Source: Eudoraea chungangensis
GTDB lineage: Bacteria; Bacteroidota; Bacteroidia; Flavobacteriales; Flavobacteriaceae
Reading direction: 5' to 3'
Assembly: GCF_029360665.1 (NCBI RefSeq)
Contig: NZ_JARDUB010000002.1
Span: 248,001-312,000, forward strand
Length of the DNA: 64,000 nt
Shown: one piece after another, positions 10,044 through 19,912 of the stretch
Numbering within the stretch: the stretch's first letter is position 1
Layout: each line of letters starts with the position of its first letter
Notes under the pieces: model-generated
Told to the model about the DNA's origin: nothing
Database searches by the model: none
Seen by the model: only the letters and a program-made list of their open reading frames with translations
Translations under genes and position numbers: made by a program

Positions 10044-10604
10044 ATGAAGCGTTTAATAAAAGTCTTAATAATAGTGATGGTTATAGGTTTTATTTCAGCT
10101 TGTGCTGATTCTAATAACCCAAACTATCAGTATATGCCAAATATGTATGAGCCTGTAGGTTATGAGACGTATCAGCAGGTAGATTTTTTGCCCAATGCCT
10201 CTGAAGCCATGGCTCCTGCAGAAAACACCATTCATAGAGGATGGCTACCGTATGATTTTGCTAATGATTTGGAAGGAAAAGAATTGGCCAGACTAGATCC
10301 TAGTCCTTTAGATACAATGGCGGTCGAAGTGAATTTGGAAAAAGGGAAAGAACTTTACACTATTTATTGTGCCATTTGTCATGGTAATTTAGGAAAGGGT
10401 CAGGGAACTTTAGTTAAAAGAGAGAAAATTTTGGGAGTGCCGAGTTACGCGGATGCTGCTAGAAATATTACCGTGGGGAGTACGTACCATACCATTTATT
10501 ACGGTCTTAATTCTATGGGATCGTATGCCGGACAACTTAATGTAAAAGAAAGATGGCAGGTGGCAGAATACGTCATGAAATTGAAACAAGACTTAACAAA
10601 ATAA
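10044..10604 (+). CDS. actE: ACIII subunit ActE, monoheme cytochrome c lipoprotein
   Basis: Monoheme cytochrome c of alternative complex III, 186 aa. The N-terminus is a lipoprotein signal (hydrophobic stretch, then I-S-A-C lipobox with Cys about residue 20), so it is probably anchored in the membrane facing the periplasm. One heme motif, CAICH, lies near residue 109, and methionine ligands are available C-terminally (S-M-G-S-Y). It would exchange electrons with ActA or the downstream oxidase. It sits between actD and actF. Confidence 0.92.
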   Translation: MKRLIKVLIIVMVIGFISACADSNNPNYQYMPNMYEPVGYETYQQVDFLPNASEAMAPAENTIHRGWLPYDFANDLEGKELARLDPSPLDTMAVEVNLEKGKELYTIYCAICHGNLGKGQGTLVKREKILGVPSYADAARNITVGSTYHTIYYGLNSMGSYAGQLNVKERWQVAEYVMKLKQDLTK

Positions 10605-10620
10605 TACATAGCACTAAAAT

Positions 10621-11940
10621 ATGTACACCTTTTCTAACAGATTAAAAATAGGTTCCATCATTCTAATGGCAATTGGACTGCTTGGAATTGGTATTGGTTT
10701 TGTGGCTGTTCCAAGTACAGCTGCTGAAGCGAAGGCCATGGTAGCGGCACATGATGATGGTCATGGAGAATCTCATGCAGATGATGCCTCACACGGCGCA
10801 ACTGCAGATCATTCAGCCTCGGAAGGACATGGTGCTTCACACGATGAACACCTGTTACATCAATTACAGAACAGACCTTGGGCTGCTTTGTATGTTGCTG
10901 CTTTCTTTTTCTTTATGATATCTCTGGGGGTATTAGCCTTTTATGGGATTCAACGAGCTGCTCAGGCCGGTTGGTCGCCTTTATTGTTTAGAGTAATGGA
11001 AGGCATCACAGCCTACTTAGTTCCTGGAGGAATAATTGTGTTCGCTATCTTATTGCTTTCTACTCTTCATATGAACCATCTTTTTACCTGGATGGACGCA
11101 GATGTTGTTGCAGAAGATGAGTTGCTTCAGAATAAGGCAGGATATTTAAATACAACCTTCTTTCTTATCAGAGCTGCTGTATTTTTAGGGGGATGGATTT
11201 TATACCGAGAGATTTCTCGTAAACTTTCCATAGCTCAAGACAAGTCTGATGACGACAGTAACTTTAAAAAGAATTTTAGATGGTCTGTTGGTTTTCTAGT
11301 CTTTTATCTTGTATCCGAATCTATTATGTCTTGGGACTGGATAATGAGTGTAGATCCGCATTGGTTTAGTACATTATTTGGATGGTATATTTTTGCAAGT
11401 ATGATTGTTTCAGGGGTGACTGTTATAGCCATGGTAACGATCTATCTTAAGACGAAAGGGTATTTACCGGATGTAAATGATAGTCATATCCACGATTTGG
11501 CTAAATTTATGTTTGGGTTTAGTATTTTCTGGACTTATTTATGGTTCGCTCAGTTTATGCTTATTTGGTATGCCAATATTCCTGAAGAAGTTACTTATTT
11601 TGTAACAAGAATTGAAGATTATAACCTGCCCTTCTTTGGGATGGTTGTTATGAACTTTGTCTTTCCTTTGTTGCTTTTAATGAATAGTGACTATAAAAGA
11701 GTTAACTGGTTTGTAATAATGGCCGGGATAGTAATATTGGCAGGTCACTATTTGGATGTGTTTAATATGATAATGCCAGCTACCGTTGGCGATCAATGGT
11801 ACATAGGTCTTCCGGAAATTGGAGCAGTATTGTTTTTTGCAGGGGCATTTATGTTTTGGGTGTTTAGAGCTCTAACCCATGCACCATTGCAGCCTACCAG
11901 AAATCCGTTTATTGAAGAAAGTAGGCATTTTCATTATTAA
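10621..11940 (+). CDS. actF: ACIII subunit ActF, quinone-binding membrane subunit 2
   Basis: Second NrfD-like membrane subunit of alternative complex III, 439 aa, with about ten helices. The first helix (residues ~10-32) is followed by a histidine/acidic-rich loop (about 41-80) holding nine His residues in D/G/S/H-rich context, before the second helix. This loop should face the periplasm if the first helix has its N-terminus inside. It could bind copper or zinc, but that is inference. No actG-like gene follows; the next gene is coxB, 27 bases on. Confidence 0.9.
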   Translation: MYTFSNRLKIGSIILMAIGLLGIGIGFVAVPSTAAEAKAMVAAHDDGHGESHADDASHGATADHSASEGHGASHDEHLLHQLQNRPWAALYVAAFFFFMISLGVLAFYGIQRAAQAGWSPLLFRVMEGITAYLVPGGIIVFAILLLSTLHMNHLFTWMDADVVAEDELLQNKAGYLNTTFFLIRAAVFLGGWILYREISRKLSIAQDKSDDDSNFKKNFRWSVGFLVFYLVSESIMSWDWIMSVDPHWFSTLFGWYIFASMIVSGVTVIAMVTIYLKTKGYLPDVNDSHIHDLAKFMFGFSIFWTYLWFAQFMLIWYANIPEEVTYFVTRIEDYNLPFFGMVVMNFVFPLLLLMNSDYKRVNWFVIMAGIVILAGHYLDVFNMIMPATVGDQWYIGLPEIGAVLFFAGAFMFWVFRALTHAPLQPTRNPFIEESRHFHY

Positions 11941-11967
11941 TAATTTTACGTATAATATCAATTTATA

Positions 11968-13026
11968 ATGACGACATTTTTGATCATTTTTGTTTTAGTA
12001 TTAGTGGCAATTGCTATTTGGCAAATGACCAAGATATTTGAATTGTCAAAGCTTAAGACAGAGGATTCACAAGTGGCTAATGATAAGGATAATCGTTATA
12101 ACGGTTATTTGCTGTTTGCATTTTTAATCTTTATTTACGGTATAACTATTTTTAGCTTTTACAAGTACACAAAGGTACTTTTACCGGAAGCTGCTTCAGA
12201 ACATGGAGGAGAATATGACTACCTCATGTTGGTTTCTTTTATTATTATCTTTTTCGTTCAAACCATAACCCAAGCCCTTTTGCATTATTTTGGGTATAAA
12301 TACAAAGGAGAAAAAGGGAAAAAGGCCTTGTTTTTTGCAGATAACGATAGGTTAGAGTTTATATGGACCATTATTCCAGTAATTGTACTTGCAGGTTTAA
12401 TATTATGGGGACTTTATACGTGGACCAATATTATGGATATCAATGATGAGGACGATCCACTAATTGTAGAGCTGTATGCCCAGCAATTTAATTGGACCGC
12501 TCGTTATGGAGGAGCGGATAATGTTTTAGGAGGAGCCAATGTTAGAATGATAGATATTGACAAAGCTAATGTTTTAGGTCTTGATGAAGCAGATCCTTAC
12601 GCTTCAGATGATATTATTGTAAAGGAACTTCATTTACCAGTTGGTAGAAAAGTTAATTTTAAAATGCGTTCTCAGGATGTATTGCATTCTGCCTACATGC
12701 CCCATTTCAGGGCGCAAATGAATTGTGTACCCGGTATGATTACTGAGTTTTCGTTTACACCAACTATTACTACTGCAGAGATGCGCTTAAACCCTGATGT
12801 AGTAGACAAGGTTAAAAGAACGAATAAGATTAGAGCTGAAAGAGCAGCAAATGGAGAAGAGAATTCAGATCCATGGGAATTCGACTATATTTTGCTATGT
12901 AATAAAATATGTGGGAAGTCACATTATAACATGCAAATGAAAATTATTGTGGAGAGTCAAGAGGATTATGACGCTTGGGTAAAAAGTCAACAGACTTTTA
13001 GCCAGACCATGGCCTCTATTCAATAA
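11968..13026 (+). CDS. coxB: Cytochrome c oxidase subunit II
   Basis: CuA-bearing subunit that accepts electrons from cytochrome c or ACIII and feeds subunit I. The CuA ligands are present: His in L-H-S-A-Y near 240, and C-N-K-I-C-G-K-S-H-Y-N-M near 311 (both Cys, His and Met). The usual Glu between the two cysteines (CxExC) is Lys here. Four hydrophobic segments occur before the cupredoxin domain (about 1-20, 47-66, 83-108, 130-153), against two in the canonical subunit, so two are extra. It belongs to the ACIII operon, 40 bases before coxA. Confidence 0.94.
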   Translation: MTTFLIIFVLVLVAIAIWQMTKIFELSKLKTEDSQVANDKDNRYNGYLLFAFLIFIYGITIFSFYKYTKVLLPEAASEHGGEYDYLMLVSFIIIFFVQTITQALLHYFGYKYKGEKGKKALFFADNDRLEFIWTIIPVIVLAGLILWGLYTWTNIMDINDEDDPLIVELYAQQFNWTARYGGADNVLGGANVRMIDIDKANVLGLDEADPYASDDIIVKELHLPVGRKVNFKMRSQDVLHSAYMPHFRAQMNCVPGMITEFSFTPTITTAEMRLNPDVVDKVKRTNKIRAERAANGEENSDPWEFDYILLCNKICGKSHYNMQMKIIVESQEDYDAWVKSQQTFSQTMASIQ

Positions 13027-13066
13027 AATTGCTAAGAAAAAAGATTAATTTTTAAAAATTTAGATT

Positions 13067-14887
13067 ATGTCTGTTACCGCACATGCCCACGCTGATGATC
13101 ATGCAGAAGATCATGCACATCATCATAAAGAGACATTTGTAACAAAATATATTTTTAGTCAGGATCATAAAATGATTTCAAAGCAGTATTTAATTACTGG
13201 TCTGATCATGGGATTTATTGGGATTGCCATGTCTCTATTATTTAGGATGCAATTGGCCTGGCCAGGAGAATCCTTTGCAATTTTTGAAACATTTTTAGGG
13301 GACTGGGCTCCAGGAGGTGTAATGGATGCTGATATGTATCTGGCTCTTGTAACAATACACGGAACCATAATGGTTTTCTTTGTTCTTACCGCTGGTTTAA
13401 GTGGTACCTTCAGTAATTTATTAATACCATTACAGATTGGTGCTAGAGATATGGCGTCTGGATTTTTGAACATGCTTTCTTATTGGATGTTTTTCGTGTC
13501 TAGTGTTATTATGGTTATTTCTTTATTTGTTGAGGCAGGACCTGCAGCTGCCGGGTGGACTATCTACCCGCCTTTAAGTGCATTACCAATGGCACAACCT
13601 GGTTCTGGTATGGGTATGACACTATGGTTGGTTTCTATGGCAATTTTTATTGCCTCTTCCTTATTAGGATCACTAAATTATATCGTTACGGTTATTAATT
13701 TAAGGACAAAAGGGATGTCTATGACACGCCTGCCGTTAACCATATGGGCATTTTTTGTTACCGCCGTAATCGGGGTGATTTCTTTTCCAGTTTTGTTATC
13801 AGCAGCATTGTTGTTAATTATGGATAGAAGTTTTGGAACCTCATTTTTCTTATCGGATATATTTATTCAAGGAGAAGTTCTGCATTATCAAGGAGGATCA
13901 CCGGTATTGTTCGAACACCTTTTTTGGTTTTTGGGACATCCAGAAGTATATATAGTTCTTTTACCTGCCCTTGGTATTACCTCTGAGGTAATGTCAACCA
14001 ATGCTAGAAAACCTATTTTTGGTTATAGAGCTATGGTGGCATCTATTTTAGCAATTGCTTTTTTATCTACAATTGTTTGGGGACATCATATGTTTATTTC
14101 CGGAATGAATCCCTTTTTAGGTTCAGTATTTACCTTTACAACCCTATTGATTGCGATTCCTTCAGCAGTAAAAGCATTTAATTATATAACAACCCTATGG
14201 AAAGGTAACCTGCAGTTGAACCCGGCAATGCTGTTTTCTATTGGTCTGGTATCTACCTTTATAACAGGGGGGCTTACAGGAATAATATTAGGAGATAGTA
14301 CGCTAGATATTAATGTTCATGACACTTATTTTGTGGTAGCACATTTTCATTTAGTAATGGGAATATCGGCCCTTTATGGTCTGTTTGCCGGAGTATATCA
14401 TTGGTTCCCAAAAATGTTTAAACGTATGATGAATAAAAATCTTGGTTACGTGCATTTTTGGATAACAGCCATTTGCGCTTATGGTGTATTCTTTCCGATG
14501 CACTTTGTTGGTATGGCAGGAGTTCCAAGAAGATATTACGAGAACACGGCTTTTCCGATGTTCGATGAATTAGCCGATGTAAATGTATTGATTACTGTCT
14601 TTGCGATTGTGGCAGGTCTGGCACAGTTGGTATTTTTGTATAACTTCATTTCCAGTATTTTTTATGGAAAACCAACAGAGCAAAATCCTTGGAAGTCTAA
14701 TACCTTAGAATGGACGGCTCCTATAGAACATTTTCATGGTAACTGGGAAGGAGCAATTCCGCACGTTCACAGATGGGCTTATGACTATAGTAAGGTAGAT
14801 AAAGATGGAGAGTACATCATCCCCGGACAAGATTTTGTTCCACAAAACATTCCATTACAGGAAGACGAGGAAGAATTGAATCATTAG
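13067..14887 (+). CDS. coxA: Cytochrome c oxidase subunit I (aa3-type)
   Basis: Catalytic heme-copper subunit, 606 aa, about twelve membrane helices. It shows the CuB/Tyr motif G-H-P-E-V-Y near 290, the paired His W-G-H-H-M-F, the K-pathway Lys in I-P-S-A-V-K-A-F, and the heme-binding H-D-T-Y-F-V-V-A-H-F-H. These identify an A-type proton-pumping oxidase. The N-terminal ~20 residues hold seven His in an acidic A/D/H-rich stretch. Last gene of the operon; a strong terminator lies 14 bases downstream. Subunits III and IV are encoded ~20 kb away at 34231-36320. Confidence 0.97.
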   Translation: MSVTAHAHADDHAEDHAHHHKETFVTKYIFSQDHKMISKQYLITGLIMGFIGIAMSLLFRMQLAWPGESFAIFETFLGDWAPGGVMDADMYLALVTIHGTIMVFFVLTAGLSGTFSNLLIPLQIGARDMASGFLNMLSYWMFFVSSVIMVISLFVEAGPAAAGWTIYPPLSALPMAQPGSGMGMTLWLVSMAIFIASSLLGSLNYIVTVINLRTKGMSMTRLPLTIWAFFVTAVIGVISFPVLLSAALLLIMDRSFGTSFFLSDIFIQGEVLHYQGGSPVLFEHLFWFLGHPEVYIVLLPALGITSEVMSTNARKPIFGYRAMVASILAIAFLSTIVWGHHMFISGMNPFLGSVFTFTTLLIAIPSAVKAFNYITTLWKGNLQLNPAMLFSIGLVSTFITGGLTGIILGDSTLDINVHDTYFVVAHFHLVMGISALYGLFAGVYHWFPKMFKRMMNKNLGYVHFWITAICAYGVFFPMHFVGMAGVPRRYYENTAFPMFDELADVNVLITVFAIVAGLAQLVFLYNFISSIFYGKPTEQNPWKSNTLEWTAPIEHFHGNWEGAIPHVHRWAYDYSKVDKDGEYIIPGQDFVPQNIPLQEDEEELNH

Positions 14888-14900
14888 GAATACATTATTC

Positions 14901-14937
14901 AAAAAAAAAGGCCTGTCAATAGACAGGCCTTTTTTTT
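14901..14937 (+). terminator. Strong intrinsic terminator after coxA
   Basis: A9 run, then GGCCTGTC / AATA loop / GACAGGCC, then a T7 run. It closes the ACIII-coxBA transcription unit. The A-tract upstream would also let it act in the other direction, but the next gene points the same way. Confidence 0.9.
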
Positions 14938-15010
14938 ATTTTGAAAGGAAGAATAGGAATATTAATTAGCAGAGTTCATTTTAGTACGAATTATTCTTAA
15001 ATTCGTTTTG

Positions 15011-15835
15011 ATGAAGAAATTAACTGTTTTTTGTATTTTATTTTTTGCGGTCTGTGCAAATGCACAAAGGAAACCCAAAATTAAGGGGAACAAATCCGTT
15101 GTTGAAGTGATGGAGGACCTGCCCGCGTTTAACACCATTAAACTAGAAGATGATCTCAATGTCTTATTGGAAGCATCTCAAATTCCAGGCTATTCTATAG
15201 TGGCCGATGATAACTTAATTGACATTATACGATTTGATGTTACCGATAGCGTATTAGTAATCAGATCGTTTTATAAAATAACTTCCAAAAAGCAATTAGA
15301 TATTACCATAAAGTATAAGGATTTAGGGCATATAATAGTAGAAGCGGGAAGTGTTGTATCTCCTAATTTTATTGAGACAGACATTTTAAATGTGAAAGTA
15401 TCGGCTGAGGCGAAGGTAGAATTAAGAAGTAAACTTACCCAGATGCATTTGCAGATGGAAGACATGGGGAAAGGAGATTTTAACGTTGAAGCAGATTCAG
15501 TTAGTATAAATCTACGGGATAAGGCTAGTTTAACCTTTTATGGTCTATTAGGAGGGCTAGATGTAGATATGTACAACAATTCGCAAGCTGTTTTGGAGGG
15601 AACTTCCGACAGAACTCAGGTAGACATGTTTGGAAGTAGTGATCTTAAAGCTGAGCAAATGGAATCCGCACAAATAAATGCTAAACTGGAAGGATCTGCT
15701 AAGGCAAAATTAAATGCCTATAAAGAATTTTTACTATCCGCTAGCGGCATGTCAAAAACTTATTTATGGGGTAATCCAACTATAGATATAAAACAATTTT
15801 TGAATAGTTCTGAATTGTATAAAAAAGAAGAATAG
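15011..15835 (+). CDS. Secreted DUF2807 (head GIN) domain protein
   Basis: Exported protein of 275 aa with a cleavable signal (M-K-K-L-T-V-F-C...A-N-A-Q). The ATG at 15011 is preferred over the TTG one codon earlier. The mature part is a repetitive beta pattern (V-E-V-M-E-D-L-P-A-F-N-T-I near 32, then alternating V/L and charged residues), the DUF2807 right-handed beta-helix type common in Bacteroidota. The biochemical function is unknown. It is flanked by terminators on both sides (14901-14937 and 15853-15886), so it is probably transcribed alone. Confidence 0.8.
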   Translation: MKKLTVFCILFFAVCANAQRKPKIKGNKSVVEVMEDLPAFNTIKLEDDLNVLLEASQIPGYSIVADDNLIDIIRFDVTDSVLVIRSFYKITSKKQLDITIKYKDLGHIIVEAGSVVSPNFIETDILNVKVSAEAKVELRSKLTQMHLQMEDMGKGDFNVEADSVSINLRDKASLTFYGLLGGLDVDMYNNSQAVLEGTSDRTQVDMFGSSDLKAEQMESAQINAKLEGSAKAKLNAYKEFLLSASGMSKTYLWGNPTIDIKQFLNSSELYKKEE

Positions 15836-15852
15836 AGAATTTCTATCCATAG

Positions 15853-15886
15853 AAAAAGCCCGATAAAAACTTATCGGGCTTTTTTA
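15853..15886. terminator. Bidirectional terminator between DUF2807 gene and pckA
   Basis: AAAAAGCCCGATAA / AAAC loop / TTATCGGGCTTTTT: a perfect 14-base stem with A-tract and T-tract arms. It lies between the stops of two convergent genes and can end both transcripts. Confidence 0.9.
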
Positions 15887-15899
15887 TGTTAACTAAAAC

Positions 15900-17498
15900 C
15901 TATACACTAACCTGGATATTTGGGCCAGCTTCCACAATCGCTTCATTTACATTCTTCTCGAACTGTTTGAAGTTATCGTTGAAGAGTTTTACAAGCTTCT
16001 GTTTTGTAAGGTCATAGTTCGCCTTGTCTTCCCAAGTATTTTTTGGAATCAATACTTCTGAAGGTACTCCTGGACAAGTTGTAGGGATTTGAAATCCAAA
16101 TTCTTCATCTGTCACATAGTCTACATTATCAAATTCATGATGATGAATAGCATCGATCATGGCTCTGGTGTGTTTTAGGCTCATTCTGGTACCAACACCA
16201 TGTGGCCCGCCGGTCCATCCTGTATTTACTAGCCAGGCTTTTGCCTCGTGCTTCTTAATTTTTTCAGCTAGTAATTCTGCATATTTATTTGGATGCCACA
16301 TCATAAAGGCAGCTCCAAAGCAAGCACTAAAGGTAGCCTGTGGTTCAGTTACTCCCATTTCTGTTCCGGCCACTTTAGCGGTATAGCCAGATATAAAGTG
16401 ATAGCTTGCTTGTTCAGGGGTCAATTTACTTACTGGAGGTAGAACTCCGAAAGCATCACAAGTCAAGAAAATTATATTTTCAGGGTGTCCGGCAACACAT
16501 GGCATTTGAACATTATCTATAAACTGAATAGGATAGGAAGCCCGAGTATTTTGGGTTATACTTGTGTCTGTATAATCTACTTCTCTTGTAAATTTATCAT
16601 AAACCACGTTCTCCAATACGGTTCCAAACTTAATTGCTCTATAAATATCCGGTTCTTTTTCTTCCGACAAATTAATTGCTTTGGCATAACACCCGCCTTC
16701 TATATTAAAAGTACCGTCATCCGTCCAGCAATGTTCATCATCTCCTATTAATTTTCTTTTTGGATCTGCACTTAAGGTAGTTTTCCCTGTCCCTGATAAT
16801 CCAAATAGAATGGTTACATCATCTTTCTCCCCTACATTTGCAGAACAGTGCATAGGTAGAACACCTTCCAGAGGCATTAAGTAATTCATAATAGAGAACA
16901 CTCCCTTTTTCATTTCACCTGCATATTGCGTACCTAGTATTACAATTTCTTTTCTCTCTAAGTTTACGTCAACGCTAGTCTTGGAGGTCATTTCCGAAGT
17001 GTATCGGTTGGCGGGAAATCCGCCACCATTAAATACTACATAATCGGGTTCTCCAAAATTAGCTAATTCATCGGCCGTTGGCATAATGAGCATATTCTGC
17101 ATAAAAAGAGCATGGTAGGCCCGGGTGCAGACAATTCTTATTTTAAGTCGATACTTTGGATCCCATCCTGCAAAAGCATCCACGACAAATAAATGAGGAC
17201 AAGTATTTAAATAATCAATAGCTCTTTCATGGTTTACCATAAAAGTGTGCTCGTCTAATCCAATATTAATATCACCCCAGTTTATATTATTTTCTGAATC
17301 GGGATGTCTTACCACTCTTTTGTCTTTAGGACTTCTTCCTGTTTTTTCACCTGAATAGGTCATCAATGCCCCTACATTGGAAATGGCTGTTCCTTTTTCT
17401 AAACGTAATCCCAATTCATAAAGAACGGGTACACTACTATTTCTAAATACTTCTTCGGTTTCAATCCCGTATTTCTGTAAATTAAATTTTGTTGTCAT
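15900..17498 (-). CDS. pckA: Phosphoenolpyruvate carboxykinase (ATP)
   Basis: Converts oxaloacetate and ATP to PEP, CO2 and ADP, the first committed step of gluconeogenesis. The length of 532 aa is typical. It shows the kinase loop G-L-S-G-T-G-K-T-T-L at about residue 232, the L-I-G-D-D-E-H-C-W motif just after, and the R-A-S-Y-P / F-S-A-C-F-G-A-A-F segments of the active site. Single gene, minus strand; upstream lies a 195-base gap shared with ruvB in which I could not assign the pckA promoter. It works opposite in flux to the malic enzyme at 21381. Confidence 0.97.
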   Translation of the reverse strand: MTTKFNLQKYGIETEEVFRNSSVPVLYELGLRLEKGTAISNVGALMTYSGEKTGRSPKDKRVVRHPDSENNINWGDINIGLDEHTFMVNHERAIDYLNTCPHLFVVDAFAGWDPKYRLKIRIVCTRAYHALFMQNMLIMPTADELANFGEPDYVVFNGGGFPANRYTSEMTSKTSVDVNLERKEIVILGTQYAGEMKKGVFSIMNYLMPLEGVLPMHCSANVGEKDDVTILFGLSGTGKTTLSADPKRKLIGDDEHCWTDDGTFNIEGGCYAKAINLSEEKEPDIYRAIKFGTVLENVVYDKFTREVDYTDTSITQNTRASYPIQFIDNVQMPCVAGHPENIIFLTCDAFGVLPPVSKLTPEQASYHFISGYTAKVAGTEMGVTEPQATFSACFGAAFMMWHPNKYAELLAEKIKKHEAKAWLVNTGWTGGPHGVGTRMSLKHTRAMIDAIHHHEFDNVDYVTDEEFGFQIPTTCPGVPSEVLIPKNTWEDKANYDLTKQKLVKLFNDNFKQFEKNVNEAIVEAGPNIQVSV

Positions 17499-17680
17499 TG
17501 CTTTTGAATTTTGCAGTTTTGAATTTATCTTAAATATTGAATCTGTTATGAATTATAATTTCTATACAAAGTAGGCCATTATTTTCCGTAAAAAAGATGA
17601 CAAATATCATAATGGGCAAGTACAGTCTTCCAATGTCTAATGAGAGAATATTTTTAGAAACCAACCCTATGGTTTTTTAG

Positions 17681-17688
17681 TATCTTTG
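17681..17688 (+). promoter_or_regulatory. -7 box almost touching the ruvB start codon
   Basis: TATCTTTG is a perfect TAnnTTTG match ending only 5 bases before the ATG at 17694. Transcription from it would start at or within a few bases of the start codon, giving a leaderless or nearly leaderless mRNA. Confidence 0.55.
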
Positions 17689-17693
17689 AGAAT

Positions 17694-18716
17694 ATGAATG
17701 AAAATCTTGACCCTACAAATGCCGGATATTCTGAGGAAGACTTAGACATAGAACGGGCTCTTAGACCAGTTTCCTTTGAAGACTTCACTGGTCAAGAGCA
17801 AGTCTTAGAAAATCTAAAAATATTTGTTCAGGCTGCCAATTTAAGAAATGAATCCTTGGATCATACCCTTTTTCATGGACCCCCTGGACTAGGTAAGACC
17901 ACCTTAGCGCATATCTTGGCAAATGAACTTGGAGTTGGTATTAAGATTACCTCTGGTCCTGTGTTGGATAAGCCTGGGGATTTGGCAGGATTACTAACCA
18001 ATTTAGAAGAGCGCGACGTATTATTCATAGACGAGATACACAGGTTAAGTCCAATTGTGGAGGAGTACCTCTATTCTGCTATGGAAGATTATAAAATTGA
18101 TATTATGATCGAGACTGGGCCTAATGCTCGTTCAGTTCAAATTAACCTAAATCCCTTTACTTTAATAGGTGCTACCACAAGATCTGGTTTGCTAACAGCT
18201 CCGATGCGGGCGCGGTTCGGGATTACTAGTAGGCTGGAGTATTATAGAACAGAGCTTTTGTCCACAATTGTTCTGCGTAGTGCAGAAATATTAAAGGTTC
18301 CAATAGATCAAGAGGCGGCTATTGAAATAGCTGGCCGTAGTAGAGGCACCCCGCGAATTAGTAATGCTCTTCTAAGAAGGGTTCGAGATTTCGCTCAAAT
18401 TAAGGGGAACGGAGTTATAGATATTGGAATCTCTCGATATGGTCTGGAGGCATTAAACGTAGATACATATGGGCTAGACGAGATGGACAATAAAATTCTA
18501 ACTACTCTTATAGATAAGTTTAAAGGAGGCCCTGTTGGAATAACCACTCTGGCCACTGCAGTTTCAGAAAGTGCGGAAACCATCGAGGAAGTATATGAGC
18601 CTTTTTTAATTCAACAAGGATTTGTTATGCGTACACCAAGAGGCCGGGAGGCTACGGAATTGGCCTATACGCATTTGGGAAAAATAAAGGGAAATATGCA
18701 AGGAGGATTGTTTTAA
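17694..18716 (+). CDS. ruvB: Holliday junction branch migration helicase RuvB
   Basis: AAA+ motor that drives branch migration of Holliday junctions with RuvA in recombinational repair. 340 aa, normal length. Walker A G-P-P-G-L-G-K-T near residue 63, Walker B L-F-I-D-E-I-H-R near 112, sensor motif G-A-T-T-R-S-G, arginine finger region (A-R-F-G-I), and a C-terminal winged helix (T-P-R-G-R). The gene is not next to ruvA, which lies 5 kb downstream at 23709. It starts only 5 bases after a TAnnTTTG box. Confidence 0.98.
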   Translation: MNENLDPTNAGYSEEDLDIERALRPVSFEDFTGQEQVLENLKIFVQAANLRNESLDHTLFHGPPGLGKTTLAHILANELGVGIKITSGPVLDKPGDLAGLLTNLEERDVLFIDEIHRLSPIVEEYLYSAMEDYKIDIMIETGPNARSVQINLNPFTLIGATTRSGLLTAPMRARFGITSRLEYYRTELLSTIVLRSAEILKVPIDQEAAIEIAGRSRGTPRISNALLRRVRDFAQIKGNGVIDIGISRYGLEALNVDTYGLDEMDNKILTTLIDKFKGGPVGITTLATAVSESAETIEEVYEPFLIQQGFVMRTPRGREATELAYTHLGKIKGNMQGGLF

Positions 18717-18837
18717 ATGAGGTATTTAATTAAACACCCAATTGGATAATCTATGATTATTAAAGTCTTAAATATTTATATCACAACATATCTGCCAATA
18801 CCTTGATTAGTCCGTTGAGGTATTCAGGTATAAATAG

Positions 18838-19767
<930 letters not shown>

Positions 19768-19912
19768 GCCAAAAAAGAATAGCCATTATTAAAGTGAATT
19801 ACCTCTTTTTTACTAAGAATTTATTGTAAACAAGGATAAAGAACTATATTGAAGCAGTTTTACCAACTAATATTAAAAAGACAAAATTTAATTTTTTAAC
19901 GCAACGTACAAT

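Noticed and set aside
10658-10840. Minus-strand His-rich open frame
   Set aside because: It is the antisense of the His-rich ActF loop and has no independent signal.
17499-17693. pckA promoter on the minus strand
   Set aside because: Sequences such as TACTTTG and TATTTG appear, but each is one base short of TAnnTTTG, so no box could be assigned.
18720-18740. Near-palindrome GGTATTTAATTAAACACC after ruvB
   Set aside because: It has only weak AT pairing, one mismatch and no T-run, so I do not call it a terminator.
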